Source: Aliiroseovarius pelagivivens (GTDB taxonomy: Bacteria; Pseudomonadota; Alphaproteobacteria; Rhodobacterales; Rhodobacteraceae). Taken from it: a stretch of 64,000 nucleotides of DNA. Below the pieces are notes generated by a model. The model was given only the letters and a program-made list of their open reading frames with translations, was not told where the DNA came from and searched no databases. Below, piece after piece: positions 37,621 through 48,132 of this stretch (the first letter of the stretch is position 1; the number at the start of each line of letters is the position of its first letter). The translations under genes and the position numbers were made by a program. Location of the stretch: NCBI RefSeq assembly GCF_900302485.1, contig NZ_OMOI01000002.1:496001-560000 (forward strand), in the 5' to 3' direction.

Positions 37621-40269
37621 CTTTTCCGCCGCCAGCTCTTTCAATTCATAAAGCAGGTTCAGGGCGTCAATCGGCTTCAGGTCGTCCGGATGGATATCTT
37701 TCAGCGCTAGATCCAAGTCACTGGGGCCGGTTGGTGCGCTTTGGGCAGGTTCGGAAATGGCTGAAAACAGCGGAAGATCATCAATGATAGCCTTCTGGCC
37801 CGATCCTTCGCGTTCACCTTTTTCCAACGCTTCCAGCACCACATTTGCGCGGGCGACAACGCTGTCGGGAAGGCCGGCCAGCTTCGCGACTTGCACACCG
37901 TAAGACCGATCAGCCGCGCCTTTGCGGACTTCGTGCAGGAAAATGACCTCGCCATCCCATTCTTTCACGGCAATCGTGGCGTTCTCGACACCGTCCAACT
38001 TGTCGGACAGCTGCGTCATCTCGTGGTAATGCGTGGCGAAGAGCGCGCGGGATTTGTTGACGTCGTGCAGGTGTTCCAGCGTGGCCCAAGCGATGGACAA
38101 GCCGTCATAGGTTGCCGTGCCGCGCCCGATTTCATCCAAAATGACCAAAGCCCGGTCGTCTGCTTGGTTCAGAATGGCAGCAGTTTCGACCATTTCGACC
38201 ATGAAGGTCGATCGACCCCGCGCCAGATCGTCCGACGCGCCGACGCGGCTGAACAATTGCGAGACCAAACCGATATGCGCGGATTTTGCTGGAACAAAGC
38301 TGCCGGCCTGTGCCAGCAGGGCAATCAGCGCGTTCTGGCGCAGGAAGGTCGACTTACCGGCCATGTTTGGTCCGGTCAGAAGCCAGACATCAGCGGCGCG
38401 GGCCCCATCGGCAAGATCGCAATCGTTTGCGACGAAGGCCTCACCTGATCTGCGCAGCGCGGCCTCGACCACTGGGTGGCGGCCGCCTTCTACGTGAAAC
38501 ACGCGGCTGTCATCTACCACCGGGGCGGACCAGTTGTCGGAGCGTGCCAAATCGGCGAAACCGGTTGCCACGTCGATTTCGGACAGGGCGCGGGCGGTGT
38601 CAGACACAGCCGCCACCTGATCCAGAATTGCACCAACTAGGCTGGAATAGAGACGTTTTTCAATCTCTAACGCCCGATTGCCCGCATTCAGGATCTTGGT
38701 TTCCATATCGCTCAGCGCGACAGTGGTGAACCGCACCGCATTCGCTGTGGTTTGTCGGTGAATATAGGTTTCCGACAACGGCGGGTTCAGCATCTTCTCG
38801 GCGTGGGTCGCTGTGGTTTCGATGAAATAGCCCAGCACATTGTTGTGCTTCACTTTCAGCGAGCCGATCCCGGTATGCTCGGCATATTGCGCCTGCATTG
38901 CGGCGATTACGCTGCGGCCCTCGTCACGCAGCTGCCGCGCTTCGTCGAGATCTTCGTCATACCCGGGTGCGACAAAGCCGCCGTCGCGGGCGAGAAGCGG
39001 GGGTTCTGCGACCAGCGCTTGATCCAGAAGCTCGATCAAATCGTCATGCCCGCGCAGATTTGCCGAAGCCTCGGCCAGCTTGGCGGGAAGATCGGATTGC
39101 GTCAGGCCGTCAGACAGATCACCCGCAGCGGCAAGCCCGTTGCGGATGGCGCCCAGATCACGTGGGCCTCCGCGCTCTAACCCTAATCGAGACAGGGCGC
39201 GGTCGATATCCGGCACATTGCGCAGGAACTCGCGCGTGTTTTCACAAATCAGTCTCTGTTCCACCAGAAAACGCACCGCATCAAGGCGGGCGTTGATTTC
39301 GGATAAGGTGCGAGAGGGGCTGGAGATCCGTCGTTCGAGCAAGCGCCCACCGCCTGCGGTCACAGTGCGGTCAATCACAGATATCAGCGACCCGTCACGT
39401 CCGCCCGACAGGCTGTGCGTCAGTTCTAGATTGCGGCGCGTGGCGGCATCGATCTGCATCGCGCCTTGCGCCAGTTCTTTTACCGGCGGCCGCAGAAGGG
39501 GCAGTTTGCCCTTCTGAGTAATGTCCAGATACTCGACGATGGCACCCATTGCGCCAAGTTCGGCCCGTGAGAAGTTGCCAAATGCATCAAGCGATCCGAT
39601 TTTATAGAGATCCAGAAGACGCTTTTCTGCCCCGGTGCTGTCAAAAGCTGCGCGTCCCAGCTCGGTGGGGGATGCACCCGACTCAGTGACTATTACAGCA
39701 CAATCTGAGTAATCAGCCTCGGACAACACCACCTCGCGCGGGGCAAGGCGGGCAAGTTCCGGACCAAAACGCACAGGCGGGCAGGGCATGACACGGAACG
39801 CGCCGGTCGAAATGTCGACCCACGCCAGCGCGGCTTCGTCGCGCACGACATTATAAGCGGCCAAGAAATTGTGGCGGCGCGCGTCCAGCAAGCTTTCTTC
39901 TGTCAACGTGCCGGGTGTGACCAGCCGTACGACGTCACGCCGCACGACAGATTTCGAGCCGCGCTTCTTCGCTTCGGCCGGGTTCTCTAACTGTTCGCAG
40001 ACTGCGACGCGAAATCCTTTGCGGATCAGTGTCAGCAAATAGCCTTCGGCTGCGTGAAAGGGCACGCCGCACATGGGAATGTCTTCGCCCAGATGCTTGC
40101 CGCGTTTGGTCAGTGCAATATCCAGGGCGGCGGCCGCGGCGACGGCGTCATCAAAGAAAAGCTCGTAAAAATCGCCCATGCGATAGAACAAAAGGGCATC
40201 CTGATAGCCCTGTTTGATCTCAAGAAACTGCGCCATCATTGGCGTGATCTTGGCTGGTTTATCGCTCAC
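37618..40269 (-). CDS. mutS: DNA mismatch repair protein MutS
   Basis: MutS recognises mismatches and recruits MutL. The 883-residue protein has the mismatch-recognition Phe-X-Glu in MGDFYELFFDDA (residues about 31-41), the Walker A TGPNMAGKSTFLRQ, VILDEIGRGTATYDGLSIAWA (Walker B and D-loop) and ATHYHEMTQL. The N-terminal start MSDKPAKITPMMAQFLEIK is well formed. It is read toward grpE. Confidence 0.98.
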   Translation of the reverse strand: MSDKPAKITPMMAQFLEIKQGYQDALLFYRMGDFYELFFDDAVAAAAALDIALTKRGKHLGEDIPMCGVPFHAAEGYLLTLIRKGFRVAVCEQLENPAEAKKRGSKSVVRRDVVRLVTPGTLTEESLLDARRHNFLAAYNVVRDEAALAWVDISTGAFRVMPCPPVRFGPELARLAPREVVLSEADYSDCAVIVTESGASPTELGRAAFDSTGAEKRLLDLYKIGSLDAFGNFSRAELGAMGAIVEYLDITQKGKLPLLRPPVKELAQGAMQIDAATRRNLELTHSLSGGRDGSLISVIDRTVTAGGGRLLERRISSPSRTLSEINARLDAVRFLVEQRLICENTREFLRNVPDIDRALSRLGLERGGPRDLGAIRNGLAAAGDLSDGLTQSDLPAKLAEASANLRGHDDLIELLDQALVAEPPLLARDGGFVAPGYDEDLDEARQLRDEGRSVIAAMQAQYAEHTGIGSLKVKHNNVLGYFIETTATHAEKMLNPPLSETYIHRQTTANAVRFTTVALSDMETKILNAGNRALEIEKRLYSSLVGAILDQVAAVSDTARALSEIDVATGFADLARSDNWSAPVVDDSRVFHVEGGRHPVVEAALRRSGEAFVANDCDLADGARAADVWLLTGPNMAGKSTFLRQNALIALLAQAGSFVPAKSAHIGLVSQLFSRVGASDDLARGRSTFMVEMVETAAILNQADDRALVILDEIGRGTATYDGLSIAWATLEHLHDVNKSRALFATHYHEMTQLSDKLDGVENATIAVKEWDGEVIFLHEVRKGAADRSYGVQVAKLAGLPDSVVARANVVLEALEKGEREGSGQKAIIDDLPLFSAISEPAQSAPTGPSDLDLALKDIHPDDLKPIDALNLLYELKELAAEK

Positions 40270-40334
40270 CTGCTGCCCCCCGGCGTTTTGCTTTGCGACA
40301 GACTAGGGCGTCGTGCGTCGGGGTGAAAGAGGGG

Positions 40335-41345
40335 TCAGGTATTTTTGCGGCGCGAGACCCAGTTCCAGCTGCTTTCGCACATGTCATCCAACCCGCGCTC
40401 TGCCTCAAAACCCAATACATCGCGGGCTTTGGTTGGGTCGCCGTAAACGCTGGCCACGTCGCCCGCGCGACGCGGGCACATTTGATAGGGAAGCTCTTTC
40501 CCGGCGGCTTGCTCATAAGCGCGGAGCATATCCATCACCGAGTATCCGGTGCCTGTGCCGAGGTTCACAGTGTGACCTTCGTTGGTGTTCAACAGCGCAT
40601 CCACCGACTGCACATGCCCGCGCGCCAGATCCATCACGTGGATATAGTCGCGCACGCCGGTGCCATCGGGCGTGTCATAGTCGTCTCCGAAGACTGAAAG
40701 CTTCTCAAGCTCGCCAGTGGCGACTTTGGCGATATAGGGCATCAGGTTGTTGGGAATGTCGTTCGGATCTTCTCCGATCAGGCCCGTTTCATGCGCACCT
40801 GCCGGATTGAAATAGCGCAGGATCCCGAAGGCCCAGCGGTCGTCCGCAGTTGCGACCTGTTCTAGGGACTGTTCGCAGACCAGCTTGGTATAGCCATAGG
40901 GATTGTTGAAGCTGCGCGGGGCGGTTTCCGGTACGGGCAGTTGATCCGGCTGGCCATAGACGGTGGCCGAGGATGAGAAGACCAGACGGAACACACCCGC
41001 CGCCTTCATCACGTTCAAAAGCGTATAGAGACCCGAGATGTTGGTGGTCAGATAGTCCAGCGGCTTTTCGGTGCTTTCACCCACAGCTTTCAGCGCGGCG
41101 AAGTGGATGACGGCGTCAAACGTGTGCTCGGCAAACACGCGGGTCAAAAGGGATTCATCCAGCACGTTTCCATCAACGTGGACGACTTTTTCGCCACTGA
41201 TCACTTCAAGCCTGTCCAGCACGCCCCGATCCGCGTTCGAGAAGTTGTCAAGGATCACAACCTGATACCCGGCCTTGGTCAGCTCGACAAAGGTATGAGA
41301 GCCAATGAACCCTGCGCCGCCGGTCAAAAGGACTTTTTGTGCCAC
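40335..41345 (-). CDS. galE: UDP-glucose 4-epimerase
   Basis: GalE interconverts UDP-glucose and UDP-galactose, supplying galactose for surface polysaccharides. The 336-residue SDR protein has the NAD loop LLTGGAGFIGSH (residues 5-16), FSSSATVYG with the active-site Ser, and YGYTK with the Tyr-Lys pair, plus RYFNPAGAHETGLIGEDP. It lies upstream of and on the same strand as mutS, 65 bases away. Confidence 0.95.
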   Translation of the reverse strand: MAQKVLLTGGAGFIGSHTFVELTKAGYQVVILDNFSNADRGVLDRLEVISGEKVVHVDGNVLDESLLTRVFAEHTFDAVIHFAALKAVGESTEKPLDYLTTNISGLYTLLNVMKAAGVFRLVFSSSATVYGQPDQLPVPETAPRSFNNPYGYTKLVCEQSLEQVATADDRWAFGILRYFNPAGAHETGLIGEDPNDIPNNLMPYIAKVATGELEKLSVFGDDYDTPDGTGVRDYIHVMDLARGHVQSVDALLNTNEGHTVNLGTGTGYSVMDMLRAYEQAAGKELPYQMCPRRAGDVASVYGDPTKARDVLGFEAERGLDDMCESSWNWVSRRKNT

Positions 41346-41430
41346 GAGATGCCTCCAAATCTGTTGATCGAGATATAGGATGGATCGGGCCGAAAGGCAC
41401 GTGCGAATGAATTTGGGGCGTCAGATTGCG

Positions 41431-41467
41431 ATTGTTGCGGCGATCTTCGGAAATAATTTCCAACAAT
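41431..41467. promoter_or_regulatory. Nested inverted repeats between galE and maeB
   Basis: ATTGTTG (41431-41437) and CAACAAT (41461-41467) are exact complements, and inside them lies the palindrome GGAAAT-A-ATTTCC (41449-41461). The gap holds both divergent promoters, so this may be an operator for galE or maeB. No known regulator motif was recognised. Confidence 0.35.
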
Positions 41468-41559
41468 TACCTAAAAACCCCCAATAAAAGACAGATTAAT
41501 AGCTGAATACCGGTTGAGGCCCGGATTTTCCCCCTGTAAGGGTTTGGCTTCGTAAGAAG

Positions 41560-43839
41560 ATGACAAAGGCCCGAACCATGCCCAAAGCCAAGATCACTGA
41601 TGCAGAGGCGCTAGCCTTCCATATTGACCCCACGCCGGGCAAGTTCGAGATCACGCCGTCCGTCCCGATGACCACGCAGCGCGACCTTTCCCTGGCCTAT
41701 TCGCCGGGTGTTGCAGTTCCCTGTGAAGCGATCGCCGAGAACCCGCAGACGGCTTATGACTATACCAACAAGGGCAACCTTGTTGCGGTGATTTCCAACG
41801 GGACCGCAGTTCTGGGACTGGGCAATCTGGGCGCTTTGGCCTCGAAGCCGGTGATGGAGGGTAAGGCGGTTCTGTTCAAACGCTTTGCTGACGTAAACTC
41901 GATCGATATCGAGCTGGACACCGAAGACCCCGAAGCGTTTATCAGCGCGGTCAAGCTGATGGGCCCGACCTTTGGCGGCATCAATCTGGAAGACATCAAA
42001 GCGCCCGAGTGCTTCATCATCGAGCAGCGCTTGAAGGAAGAAATGGACATCCCGGTCTTCCACGACGACCAGCACGGCACGGCGGTGATTTGTGCGGCTG
42101 GCCTTTTGAACGCACTGCATCTATCGGGCAAGAAGATCGAGGATTGTCGCATCGTTTTGAACGGCGCGGGCGCTGCGGGCATTGCCTGTATCGAGTTGAT
42201 CAAGTCAATGGGCGCGCAACATGACAATTGCATCGTTTGTGACACCAAGGGTGTGATCTATCAGGGTCGTACCGAAGGTATGAACCAGTGGAAGTCGGCC
42301 CACGCCGCCAACACCGAACTGCGTACCTTGGAAGAAGCAATGGACGGCGCAGACGTATTCCTTGGCGTGTCGGTCAAAGGCGCGGTGACGCAGGACATGG
42401 TTGCCTCGATGGCGGATAACCCGGTCATCTTCGCCATGGCGAACCCCGATCCGGAAATCACGCCCGAAGAAGCCCACGAAGTACGCAATGATGCGATCGT
42501 TGCGACCGGTCGTTCGGACTATCCGAACCAGGTGAACAACGTGCTTGGCTTCCCGTATCTGTTCCGCGGTGCGCTGGACATCAACGCACGCGCCATTAAT
42601 GACGAGATGAAGATTGCTTGTGCGCAGGCACTGGCCGAGCTCGCCCGCGAAGATGTGCCGGATGAAGTTGCCATGGCCTATGGCAAGAAGCTGACCTTTG
42701 GTCGCGACTACATCATTCCGACCCCGTTTGATCCGCGCTTGATCCACGTGATCCCGCCAGCAGTTGCACGGGCCGGGATGGACACGGGCGTCGCGCGCCG
42801 TCCGATCATTGATATGGACGGGTACGAACAAAGCCTGAAGGCACGGATGGACCCGACGGCCTCGATCCTGCGCGGTATCACGGCGCGGGCGCGTAAGAAC
42901 CAGGCAACGATGATCTTTGCCGAAGGTGATAATTCGCAAGTTCTGCGGGCTGCCGTTCAGTATCAGCGAAATGGCTATGGTCAGGCGCTGGTTGTTGGGC
43001 GCGAAGAAGATGTGAAAGCCAAGCTAACCGCCGATGGTTTGGGCGACGCCGTGCGCGAGCTGCGCATTGTGAACGCTGCAAACACCGAGCATTTGGAGAC
43101 CTACAAGGATTTCCTGTACGAGCGCCTTCAGCGTCAGGGCTTCGACCATCACGACATTCACCGTCTGGCCGCACGGGATCGCCACGTGTTCGCGTCGCTT
43201 ATGCTGGCGCACGGTCATGGTGACGGCCTGATCACCGGCGCGACCCGGAAATCGGCCTATGTTCTGGATCGGATCAACCACGTATTTGACGCCCGCGCCA
43301 GCGATGGTGCTGTGGGTGTGACCGCGATTTTGCACAAGGGGCGCATCGTCCTGATGGCAGATACCTTGGTGCATGAATGGCCCGAAACCGAAGATCTGGC
43401 AAATATTGCTGAACGTGCCGCCGCCGTCGCGCGCGGTCTAGGCCTTGAGCCGCGTGTCGCCTTCGTAAGCTTCTCGACCTTCGGCTATCCGGTCTCGGAA
43501 CGCGCCTCGAAACTGCACGAAGCACCGGCCATTCTGGAAGCGCGCGGCGTAGACTTCGAGTTTGAAGGCGAAATGACTGCAGACGTGGCCCTGAACGCTG
43601 ACGTGATGGCGCAATATCCGTTCTGCCGCCTGTCTGGCCCAGCCAACATTCTGGTGGTTCCGGCCCGTCACTCGGCGTCGATCTCGGTCAAGATGATGCA
43701 GGAACTGGCCGGCGCCACGGTCATCGGTCCGATCCTGTCGGGCATCGACCAGCCGATCCAGATTTGTTCGACCAACTCGACCTCGAACGACATTCTGAAC
43801 ATGGCGATGTTGGCGGCCACCCGGTTGGGCAAGCGCTAA
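41560..43839 (+). CDS. maeB: NADP-dependent malic enzyme (MaeB type, with phosphotransacetylase-like domain)
   Basis: MaeB decarboxylates malate to pyruvate with NADP and gives reducing power and pyruvate in the cytoplasm. The 759-residue protein has a malic-enzyme domain (about 1-430) with SLAYSPGVAVPC, TNKGNLVAVISNGTAVLGLG, FHDDQHGTA and LNGAGAAGIA, and a C-terminal phosphate acetyltransferase-like domain (about 440-759) that is thought to regulate the enzyme. The start at 41560 or the Met at 41578 (MPKAKITD) are both possible. It is expressed alone. Confidence 0.96.
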   Translation: MTKARTMPKAKITDAEALAFHIDPTPGKFEITPSVPMTTQRDLSLAYSPGVAVPCEAIAENPQTAYDYTNKGNLVAVISNGTAVLGLGNLGALASKPVMEGKAVLFKRFADVNSIDIELDTEDPEAFISAVKLMGPTFGGINLEDIKAPECFIIEQRLKEEMDIPVFHDDQHGTAVICAAGLLNALHLSGKKIEDCRIVLNGAGAAGIACIELIKSMGAQHDNCIVCDTKGVIYQGRTEGMNQWKSAHAANTELRTLEEAMDGADVFLGVSVKGAVTQDMVASMADNPVIFAMANPDPEITPEEAHEVRNDAIVATGRSDYPNQVNNVLGFPYLFRGALDINARAINDEMKIACAQALAELAREDVPDEVAMAYGKKLTFGRDYIIPTPFDPRLIHVIPPAVARAGMDTGVARRPIIDMDGYEQSLKARMDPTASILRGITARARKNQATMIFAEGDNSQVLRAAVQYQRNGYGQALVVGREEDVKAKLTADGLGDAVRELRIVNAANTEHLETYKDFLYERLQRQGFDHHDIHRLAARDRHVFASLMLAHGHGDGLITGATRKSAYVLDRINHVFDARASDGAVGVTAILHKGRIVLMADTLVHEWPETEDLANIAERAAAVARGLGLEPRVAFVSFSTFGYPVSERASKLHEAPAILEARGVDFEFEGEMTADVALNADVMAQYPFCRLSGPANILVVPARHSASISVKMMQELAGATVIGPILSGIDQPIQICSTNSTSNDILNMAMLAATRLGKR

Positions 43840-43862
43840 TTCAGCTTAGTTAGAGACGTTTT

Positions 43863-43890
43863 CGGCCCGTGGGATTCCCGCGGGCCGTTT
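43863..43890 (+). terminator. Likely maeB terminator
   Basis: CGGCCCG (43863-43869) and CGGGCCG (43881-43887) with TGGG/CCCG inside form an 11-pair stem with one G-T pair, ending in only three T. It lies 24 bases after the maeB stop. The short T-tract reduces confidence. Confidence 0.6.
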
Positions 43891-43987
43891 GCGTTCTGTG
43901 CAGGTTTGAACAGGTCTGACGCGTATTGCGCTGAGTTGTTTGATGACCGGAGGCTGTTATCTTTTCTGCAGAAGATAGGAGGCTCCG

Positions 43988-44956
43988 ATGGGTCAGCTTG
44001 TGGATGGCGTCTGGCACGACGTTTGGTACGACACCAAGAAAACCGGCGGGAAATTCAGACGCGAAGACGCACGCTTTCGCAATTGGGTCACGGAAGATGG
44101 TGCCGCCGGCCCAACGGGTGATGGCGGGTTCAAGGCCGAGGCTGGTCGCTATCATCTGTATGTCTCACTTGCCTGTCCCTGGGCACACCGCACCCTGATC
44201 TTTCGCAAGCTGAAGGGGCTGGAAGATCTGATCGGCGTGACCGCCGTGCATCCGCATATGTTGTCAAACGGGTGGGAGTTTGATGCCGCCGACCCAGATC
44301 CGTTGTTCGGGCACAGTTTTATGCATCAGATCTATACCACGGACAAAGCCGATTACTCGGGCCGGGTGACTGTGCCTGTTCTGTGGGACAAAGTGCAAAA
44401 TCGCATTGCCAGCAACGAAAGCTCCGAGATCATCCGGATGTTCAATTCCGCCTTTAACGGCCTGACTGGGAATACGCAGGACTTCTACCCTCAAGCGCTG
44501 CGCGATCAGATCGACGCGATCAACGACGACATCTATCAAAACATCAATAATGGTGTCTATCGCTGCGGATTTGCCACCACGCAAGAGGCATATGAGCAGG
44601 CGTTCGACGCCCTTTTCGACGCGCTGGATAGGGTCGAGAGCATCCTGTCAGAAACCCGTTATCTGGTTGGCAGCCAGCTGACCGAGGCAGATTGGCGTCT
44701 GTTCACAACGCTAATCCGATTTGATGCGGTCTATCATGGGCACTTCAAAACCAACCTGAAACGGATCGAGGATTTCCCGAACATCTCGAACTATCTGCGC
44801 GAGCTGTATCAACATCCCGGCGTGGCCGACACGGTGAACATGGAGCACATCAAGTCGCACTACTACTATTCGCACGAGACGATCAATCCGACGCGCGTTG
44901 TACCTAAAGGTCCGGCGCTGAACTTTGATCGCCCCCATGACCGGGATCGCTTCTGA
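43988..44956 (+). CDS. Glutathionyl-hydroquinone reductase (xi-class glutathione S-transferase)
   Basis: This enzyme removes glutathione from glutathionyl-hydroquinones. The 322-residue protein has SLACPWAHRTLIFRKLKGL with the catalytic Cys at about residue 61, and the all-helical C-terminal domain with YLVGSQLTEADWRLFTTLIRFDAVYHGHFK, a fold-specific pattern of the YqjG/ECM4 family. ATG at 43988 follows ATAGGAGGCTCCG. The role may be in clearing quinone adducts. The gene after it is 41 bases downstream. Confidence 0.93.
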   Translation: MGQLVDGVWHDVWYDTKKTGGKFRREDARFRNWVTEDGAAGPTGDGGFKAEAGRYHLYVSLACPWAHRTLIFRKLKGLEDLIGVTAVHPHMLSNGWEFDAADPDPLFGHSFMHQIYTTDKADYSGRVTVPVLWDKVQNRIASNESSEIIRMFNSAFNGLTGNTQDFYPQALRDQIDAINDDIYQNINNGVYRCGFATTQEAYEQAFDALFDALDRVESILSETRYLVGSQLTEADWRLFTTLIRFDAVYHGHFKTNLKRIEDFPNISNYLRELYQHPGVADTVNMEHIKSHYYYSHETINPTRVVPKGPALNFDRPHDRDRF

Positions 44957-44997
44957 CCCGGTTTGACTTGTTTCACGGGACGGCCCTAGGGTTGCCC

Positions 44998-45861
44998 ATG
45001 GGATATGCTGTGGACCATCTGCGCGGAAAGCATCCGCTTTGGCAAAGCTTCTGGCTCAACGGCGTTGGGGTGCGGCTGGCTGTCTATGCCTTGATTTTGA
45101 TGGTTTTGCGCGACGCTCCGATTGCGATTTGGGCGGCTGTGGTACTAGTAGGCGCCGATGCGTTGTGCCTGTTGTGGCAAAGCGTGGGCTATTTCCGCGC
45201 GGCGGAAGGGCGGTTGCGCGATACCGGTTCGATGTTGCCCACCTGGGGCGGGATGATTGCCCTGATTATCGCGGTGTTTGTCGTGGGATCACAGTGGTGG
45301 GCGCTGGGGTTGGCGACGCGTCCAGTTGATGACGGACCCAGCTTCGCCGAACGCAAGGCGCAAGAGCGGCAGGCGCAGTATCAAATCATTCGCCAGCCTG
45401 ATGGCAGCCTTCTGTTTCAGGGGCAGATCGTATTGGGTGTGACCAAAGCGCTGGGCAAGGAATTGGCGCAAGGGCCAGCCCCTAAACGCATTACCCTCAG
45501 CAGCGAAGGCGGTAATGTGTTTGAAGCGCGCGGCCTTGCCAAACTGATCACGACGCATGGCCTTCATACCCAAGTGGACGATGCGTGCAGCTCGGCTTGC
45601 ACATTGATGTTCATCGCCGGAAGCCAGCGGCAACTTGGACCAAACGCACGCCTGGGGTTTCACAGCTACTCGCTGGAAGACGCACAGCGGTTGCCGGGGT
45701 TTGATATCGAGGCCGAACAGGCGCGCGATCGGGAATTCATGTTGGGGCAGGGTGTTTCGGCTGGGTTTATCGCGCGTGTATATGACACGCCCTCCAGCGG
45801 CATCTGGTTCCCGGAGCGGGATCTTTTGCGCCTATCGGGTGTCGTGACGCAGGGCAGCTGA
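44998..45861 (+). CDS. Membrane protein with ClpP-like (COG3904-type) domain, unknown substrate
   Basis: The 287-residue protein has an N-terminal membrane region of about three helices (residues 20-110), a charged linker with a likely coiled segment (SFAERKAQERQAQY), and a C-terminal ClpP/crotonase-fold domain. The last has ITLSSEGGNVFEARGLA, DDACSSACTLMFIAGSQRQL with a possible nucleophile Ser, and RLGFHSY with the likely His. This resembles the predicted periplasmic COG3904 proteins. The substrate is unknown. ATG at 44998 is preceded by CTAGGG; a TTG extension is possible. A terminator follows. Confidence 0.8.
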   Translation: MGYAVDHLRGKHPLWQSFWLNGVGVRLAVYALILMVLRDAPIAIWAAVVLVGADALCLLWQSVGYFRAAEGRLRDTGSMLPTWGGMIALIIAVFVVGSQWWALGLATRPVDDGPSFAERKAQERQAQYQIIRQPDGSLLFQGQIVLGVTKALGKELAQGPAPKRITLSSEGGNVFEARGLAKLITTHGLHTQVDDACSSACTLMFIAGSQRQLGPNARLGFHSYSLEDAQRLPGFDIEAEQARDREFMLGQGVSAGFIARVYDTPSSGIWFPERDLLRLSGVVTQGS

Positions 45862-45866
45862 AAACA

Positions 45867-45895
45867 GAAAACCCCGCCACTGGGACGGGGTTTTC
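45867..45895. terminator. Bidirectional terminator between the ClpP-like gene and icd
   Basis: GAAAACCCCG and CGGGGTTTTC are exact complements around a nine-base loop. It lies six bases after the plus-strand gene and 21 bases after the minus-strand icd. Confidence 0.9.
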
Positions 45896-45915
45896 AGGTG
45901 ATTTAGAGACGTATC

Positions 45916-48132
45916 TTAGTCGATGATCGCGTTCAGCGTGGCCGAGGGGCGCATCACTTTGGCTTTCAGCTCGACCGACGGGCGGAAGTAGCCGCCGATG
46001 TCAGCTGCTGGGCCTTGAGCTGCGGCGAACTCTGCCAGGATGGCTTCTTCGCCTTCGGCCAGAGCCTTCGCAACCGGAGCGAACTCGGCCGCCAGATCAG
46101 CATCGTCCGACTGAGCAGCCAGAGCGTCTGCCCAGTAGCGGGCGAACCAATAGTGGCTGTCGCGGTTGTCCGGCTCGCCAACTTTGCGCGACGGCGAGTT
46201 GTTGTTGTCCAGAATGCCCTGTGTTGCAGCTTCGGCTGCTGCGCCCAGAACACCAGCTTTGGCGTTGCCTTTGACGTCAGCCAGGAAGTTCAGGCTTTCA
46301 CCCAGTGCACAGAACTCGCCCATCGAGTCCCAACGCAGGTGGTTTTGCTCAACCAGCTGCTGAACGTGCTTCGGAGCAGATCCACCAGCGCCGGTTTCAA
46401 ACAGACCGCCACCTTTCATCAGCTTCACGATCGACAGCATCTTGGCCGAGGTGCCCAGTTCCAGGATCGGGAACAGGTCGGTCAGATAGTCACGCAGCAC
46501 ATTGCCGGTGATGGCGATGCTGTCATTGCCAGCCGTGATGGTTTTCAGCGACTGAGCTGTTGCTTCACGCGGGGCCATGATCTGGAACAGGTCGGCTTTG
46601 CCGGCAGCTTCCAGCGCGGGCGTCACGTATTTGATCAGCTCGGCATCGTGGCCGCGGTTTGCGTCCAGCCAGAAGATGGCTTCCGAACCGGTCAGGCGCT
46701 GACGGTCAAGGGCCAGCTCGATCCAGTTCTCGATCGGAGCCTTCTTCACAGTGCACGAACGCCAGATGTCACCGGCCTCGACTTCATGCGAGTGCAGCGT
46801 GTCGCCATTGGCGGTCACGATGCGAATGGTGCCGTCTGCGGGGGCTTCAAAAGTGGTCGGGTGCGAGCCGTATTCTTCAGCTTTCTGAGCCATCAGGCCA
46901 ACGTTCGCCACCGAGCCAGCGGTGGTCACGTCAAGCGCGCCATTGGCTTTGAAGAAGTTGATGCTTTCGTCATAGATGGTGGCATAGCAGCGGTCGGGGA
47001 TCACGCAGTTGGTGTCGCCCTTGTTGCCAGCTTCATCCCAGCCTTTACCGCCAGCGCGGATCACTGCGGGCATCGAAGCATCGATGATTACGTCCGACGG
47101 TACGTGCAGGTTGGTGATACCTTTGTCGCTGTCGACCATGTACATCGACGGACGATCCAAGGCAGCGATTTCCGCTTTGATCTCGTCTGCGTTGTCCAGG
47201 CTGTCGATGGCGTCCAGAACAGCACCCAGACCCGAGTTCGGCGAACCGCCGGCAGCGGCAATCGCCTCGCCGTGCTTGTCCCAAACCGGACCAAGCCATG
47301 CTTTGACAGCGTGGCCGAAGATGATCGGGTCCGACACTTTCATCATGGTCGCTTTCATGTGAAGCGAGAACATGGTGCCGTCTTTTTTGGTGTCTTCGAT
47401 GGCGTCTGCCAGGAAAGCACCCAGGGCTTTCGCCGACATGAAGGTCGCATCCGCGATGGTGCCTTCTTCCAGCGACCAGCCGTCTTTCAGAACGGTGGTC
47501 GAACCGTCTTTGCCGACGAATTCGATTTTCGCGTCACCCGCCTGAGCGGCGGTGATGGTGGCCGATACTTCGTTCGCGTAGAAGTCGTTGCCCGACATCG
47601 ACGACACTTTGGTCTTCGAGGACGATTCCCAAGCACCCATCGAATGCGGGTTGTTCTGGGCGAAGTTTTTCACGGCGCGGGCCGAACGGCGGTCCGAGTT
47701 GCCTTCGCGCAGAACCGGGTTCACAGCCGAGCCCTTGATGGCGTCAAAGCGTGCGCGGATGGCTTTTTCTTCGTCGCTGGACGGATCTTCCGGGTAGGCC
47801 GGGATGTCATAACCCTGCGCTTGCAGCTCTTCGATGGCCGCAACCAGCTGAGGGACAGAAGCCGAGATGTTCGGAAGCTTGATCACGTTTGCGCTGGGGG
47901 TTTTCACCAGCTCGCCCAGTGCGGCCAGGTCGTCCGACTGGCGCTGATCGTCGGTCAGGTTCTCGGGGAAGGTCGCGATGATGCGGCCAGCCAGCGAAAT
48001 GTCCGGCGTACCAACGGTGATTCCAGCGCTGGAAACGAATTTGCGGATGATTGGCAGGAACGAAGCCGAGGCCAGCTCGGGTGCTTCGTCTACAATGGTA
48101 TACAGAATGTCTGCTTGCGATTTATCGGTCAT
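45916..48132 (-). CDS. icd: NADP-dependent isocitrate dehydrogenase, monomeric type
   Basis: This enzyme decarboxylates isocitrate to 2-oxoglutarate in the TCA cycle and makes NADPH. The 738-residue length and motifs such as [17 protein letters not shown] and [15 protein letters not shown] are diagnostic for the large monomeric IDH (IDH-II), unrelated in domain layout to the short dimeric enzymes. ATG at 48132 follows AGAGGTGTTC; the longer ORF form would start inside the promoter region. A NAD-type IDH gene is directly upstream on the same strand. Confidence 0.96.
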   Translation of the reverse strand: MTDKSQADILYTIVDEAPELASASFLPIIRKFVSSAGITVGTPDISLAGRIIATFPENLTDDQRQSDDLAALGELVKTPSANVIKLPNISASVPQLVAAIEELQAQGYDIPAYPEDPSSDEEKAIRARFDAIKGSAVNPVLREGNSDRRSARAVKNFAQNNPHSMGAWESSSKTKVSSMSGNDFYANEVSATITAAQAGDAKIEFVGKDGSTTVLKDGWSLEEGTIADATFMSAKALGAFLADAIEDTKKDGTMFSLHMKATMMKVSDPIIFGHAVKAWLGPVWDKHGEAIAAAGGSPNSGLGAVLDAIDSLDNADEIKAEIAALDRPSMYMVDSDKGITNLHVPSDVIIDASMPAVIRAGGKGWDEAGNKGDTNCVIPDRCYATIYDESINFFKANGALDVTTAGSVANVGLMAQKAEEYGSHPTTFEAPADGTIRIVTANGDTLHSHEVEAGDIWRSCTVKKAPIENWIELALDRQRLTGSEAIFWLDANRGHDAELIKYVTPALEAAGKADLFQIMAPREATAQSLKTITAGNDSIAITGNVLRDYLTDLFPILELGTSAKMLSIVKLMKGGGLFETGAGGSAPKHVQQLVEQNHLRWDSMGEFCALGESLNFLADVKGNAKAGVLGAAAEAATQGILDNNNSPSRKVGEPDNRDSHYWFARYWADALAAQSDDADLAAEFAPVAKALAEGEEAILAEFAAAQGPAADIGGYFRPSVELKAKVMRPSATLNAIID

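Noticed and set aside
38486..38501. parS-like half site in mutS
   Set aside because: Only 12 of 16 bases match TGTTTCACGTGAAACA and the left half is broken; likely chance.
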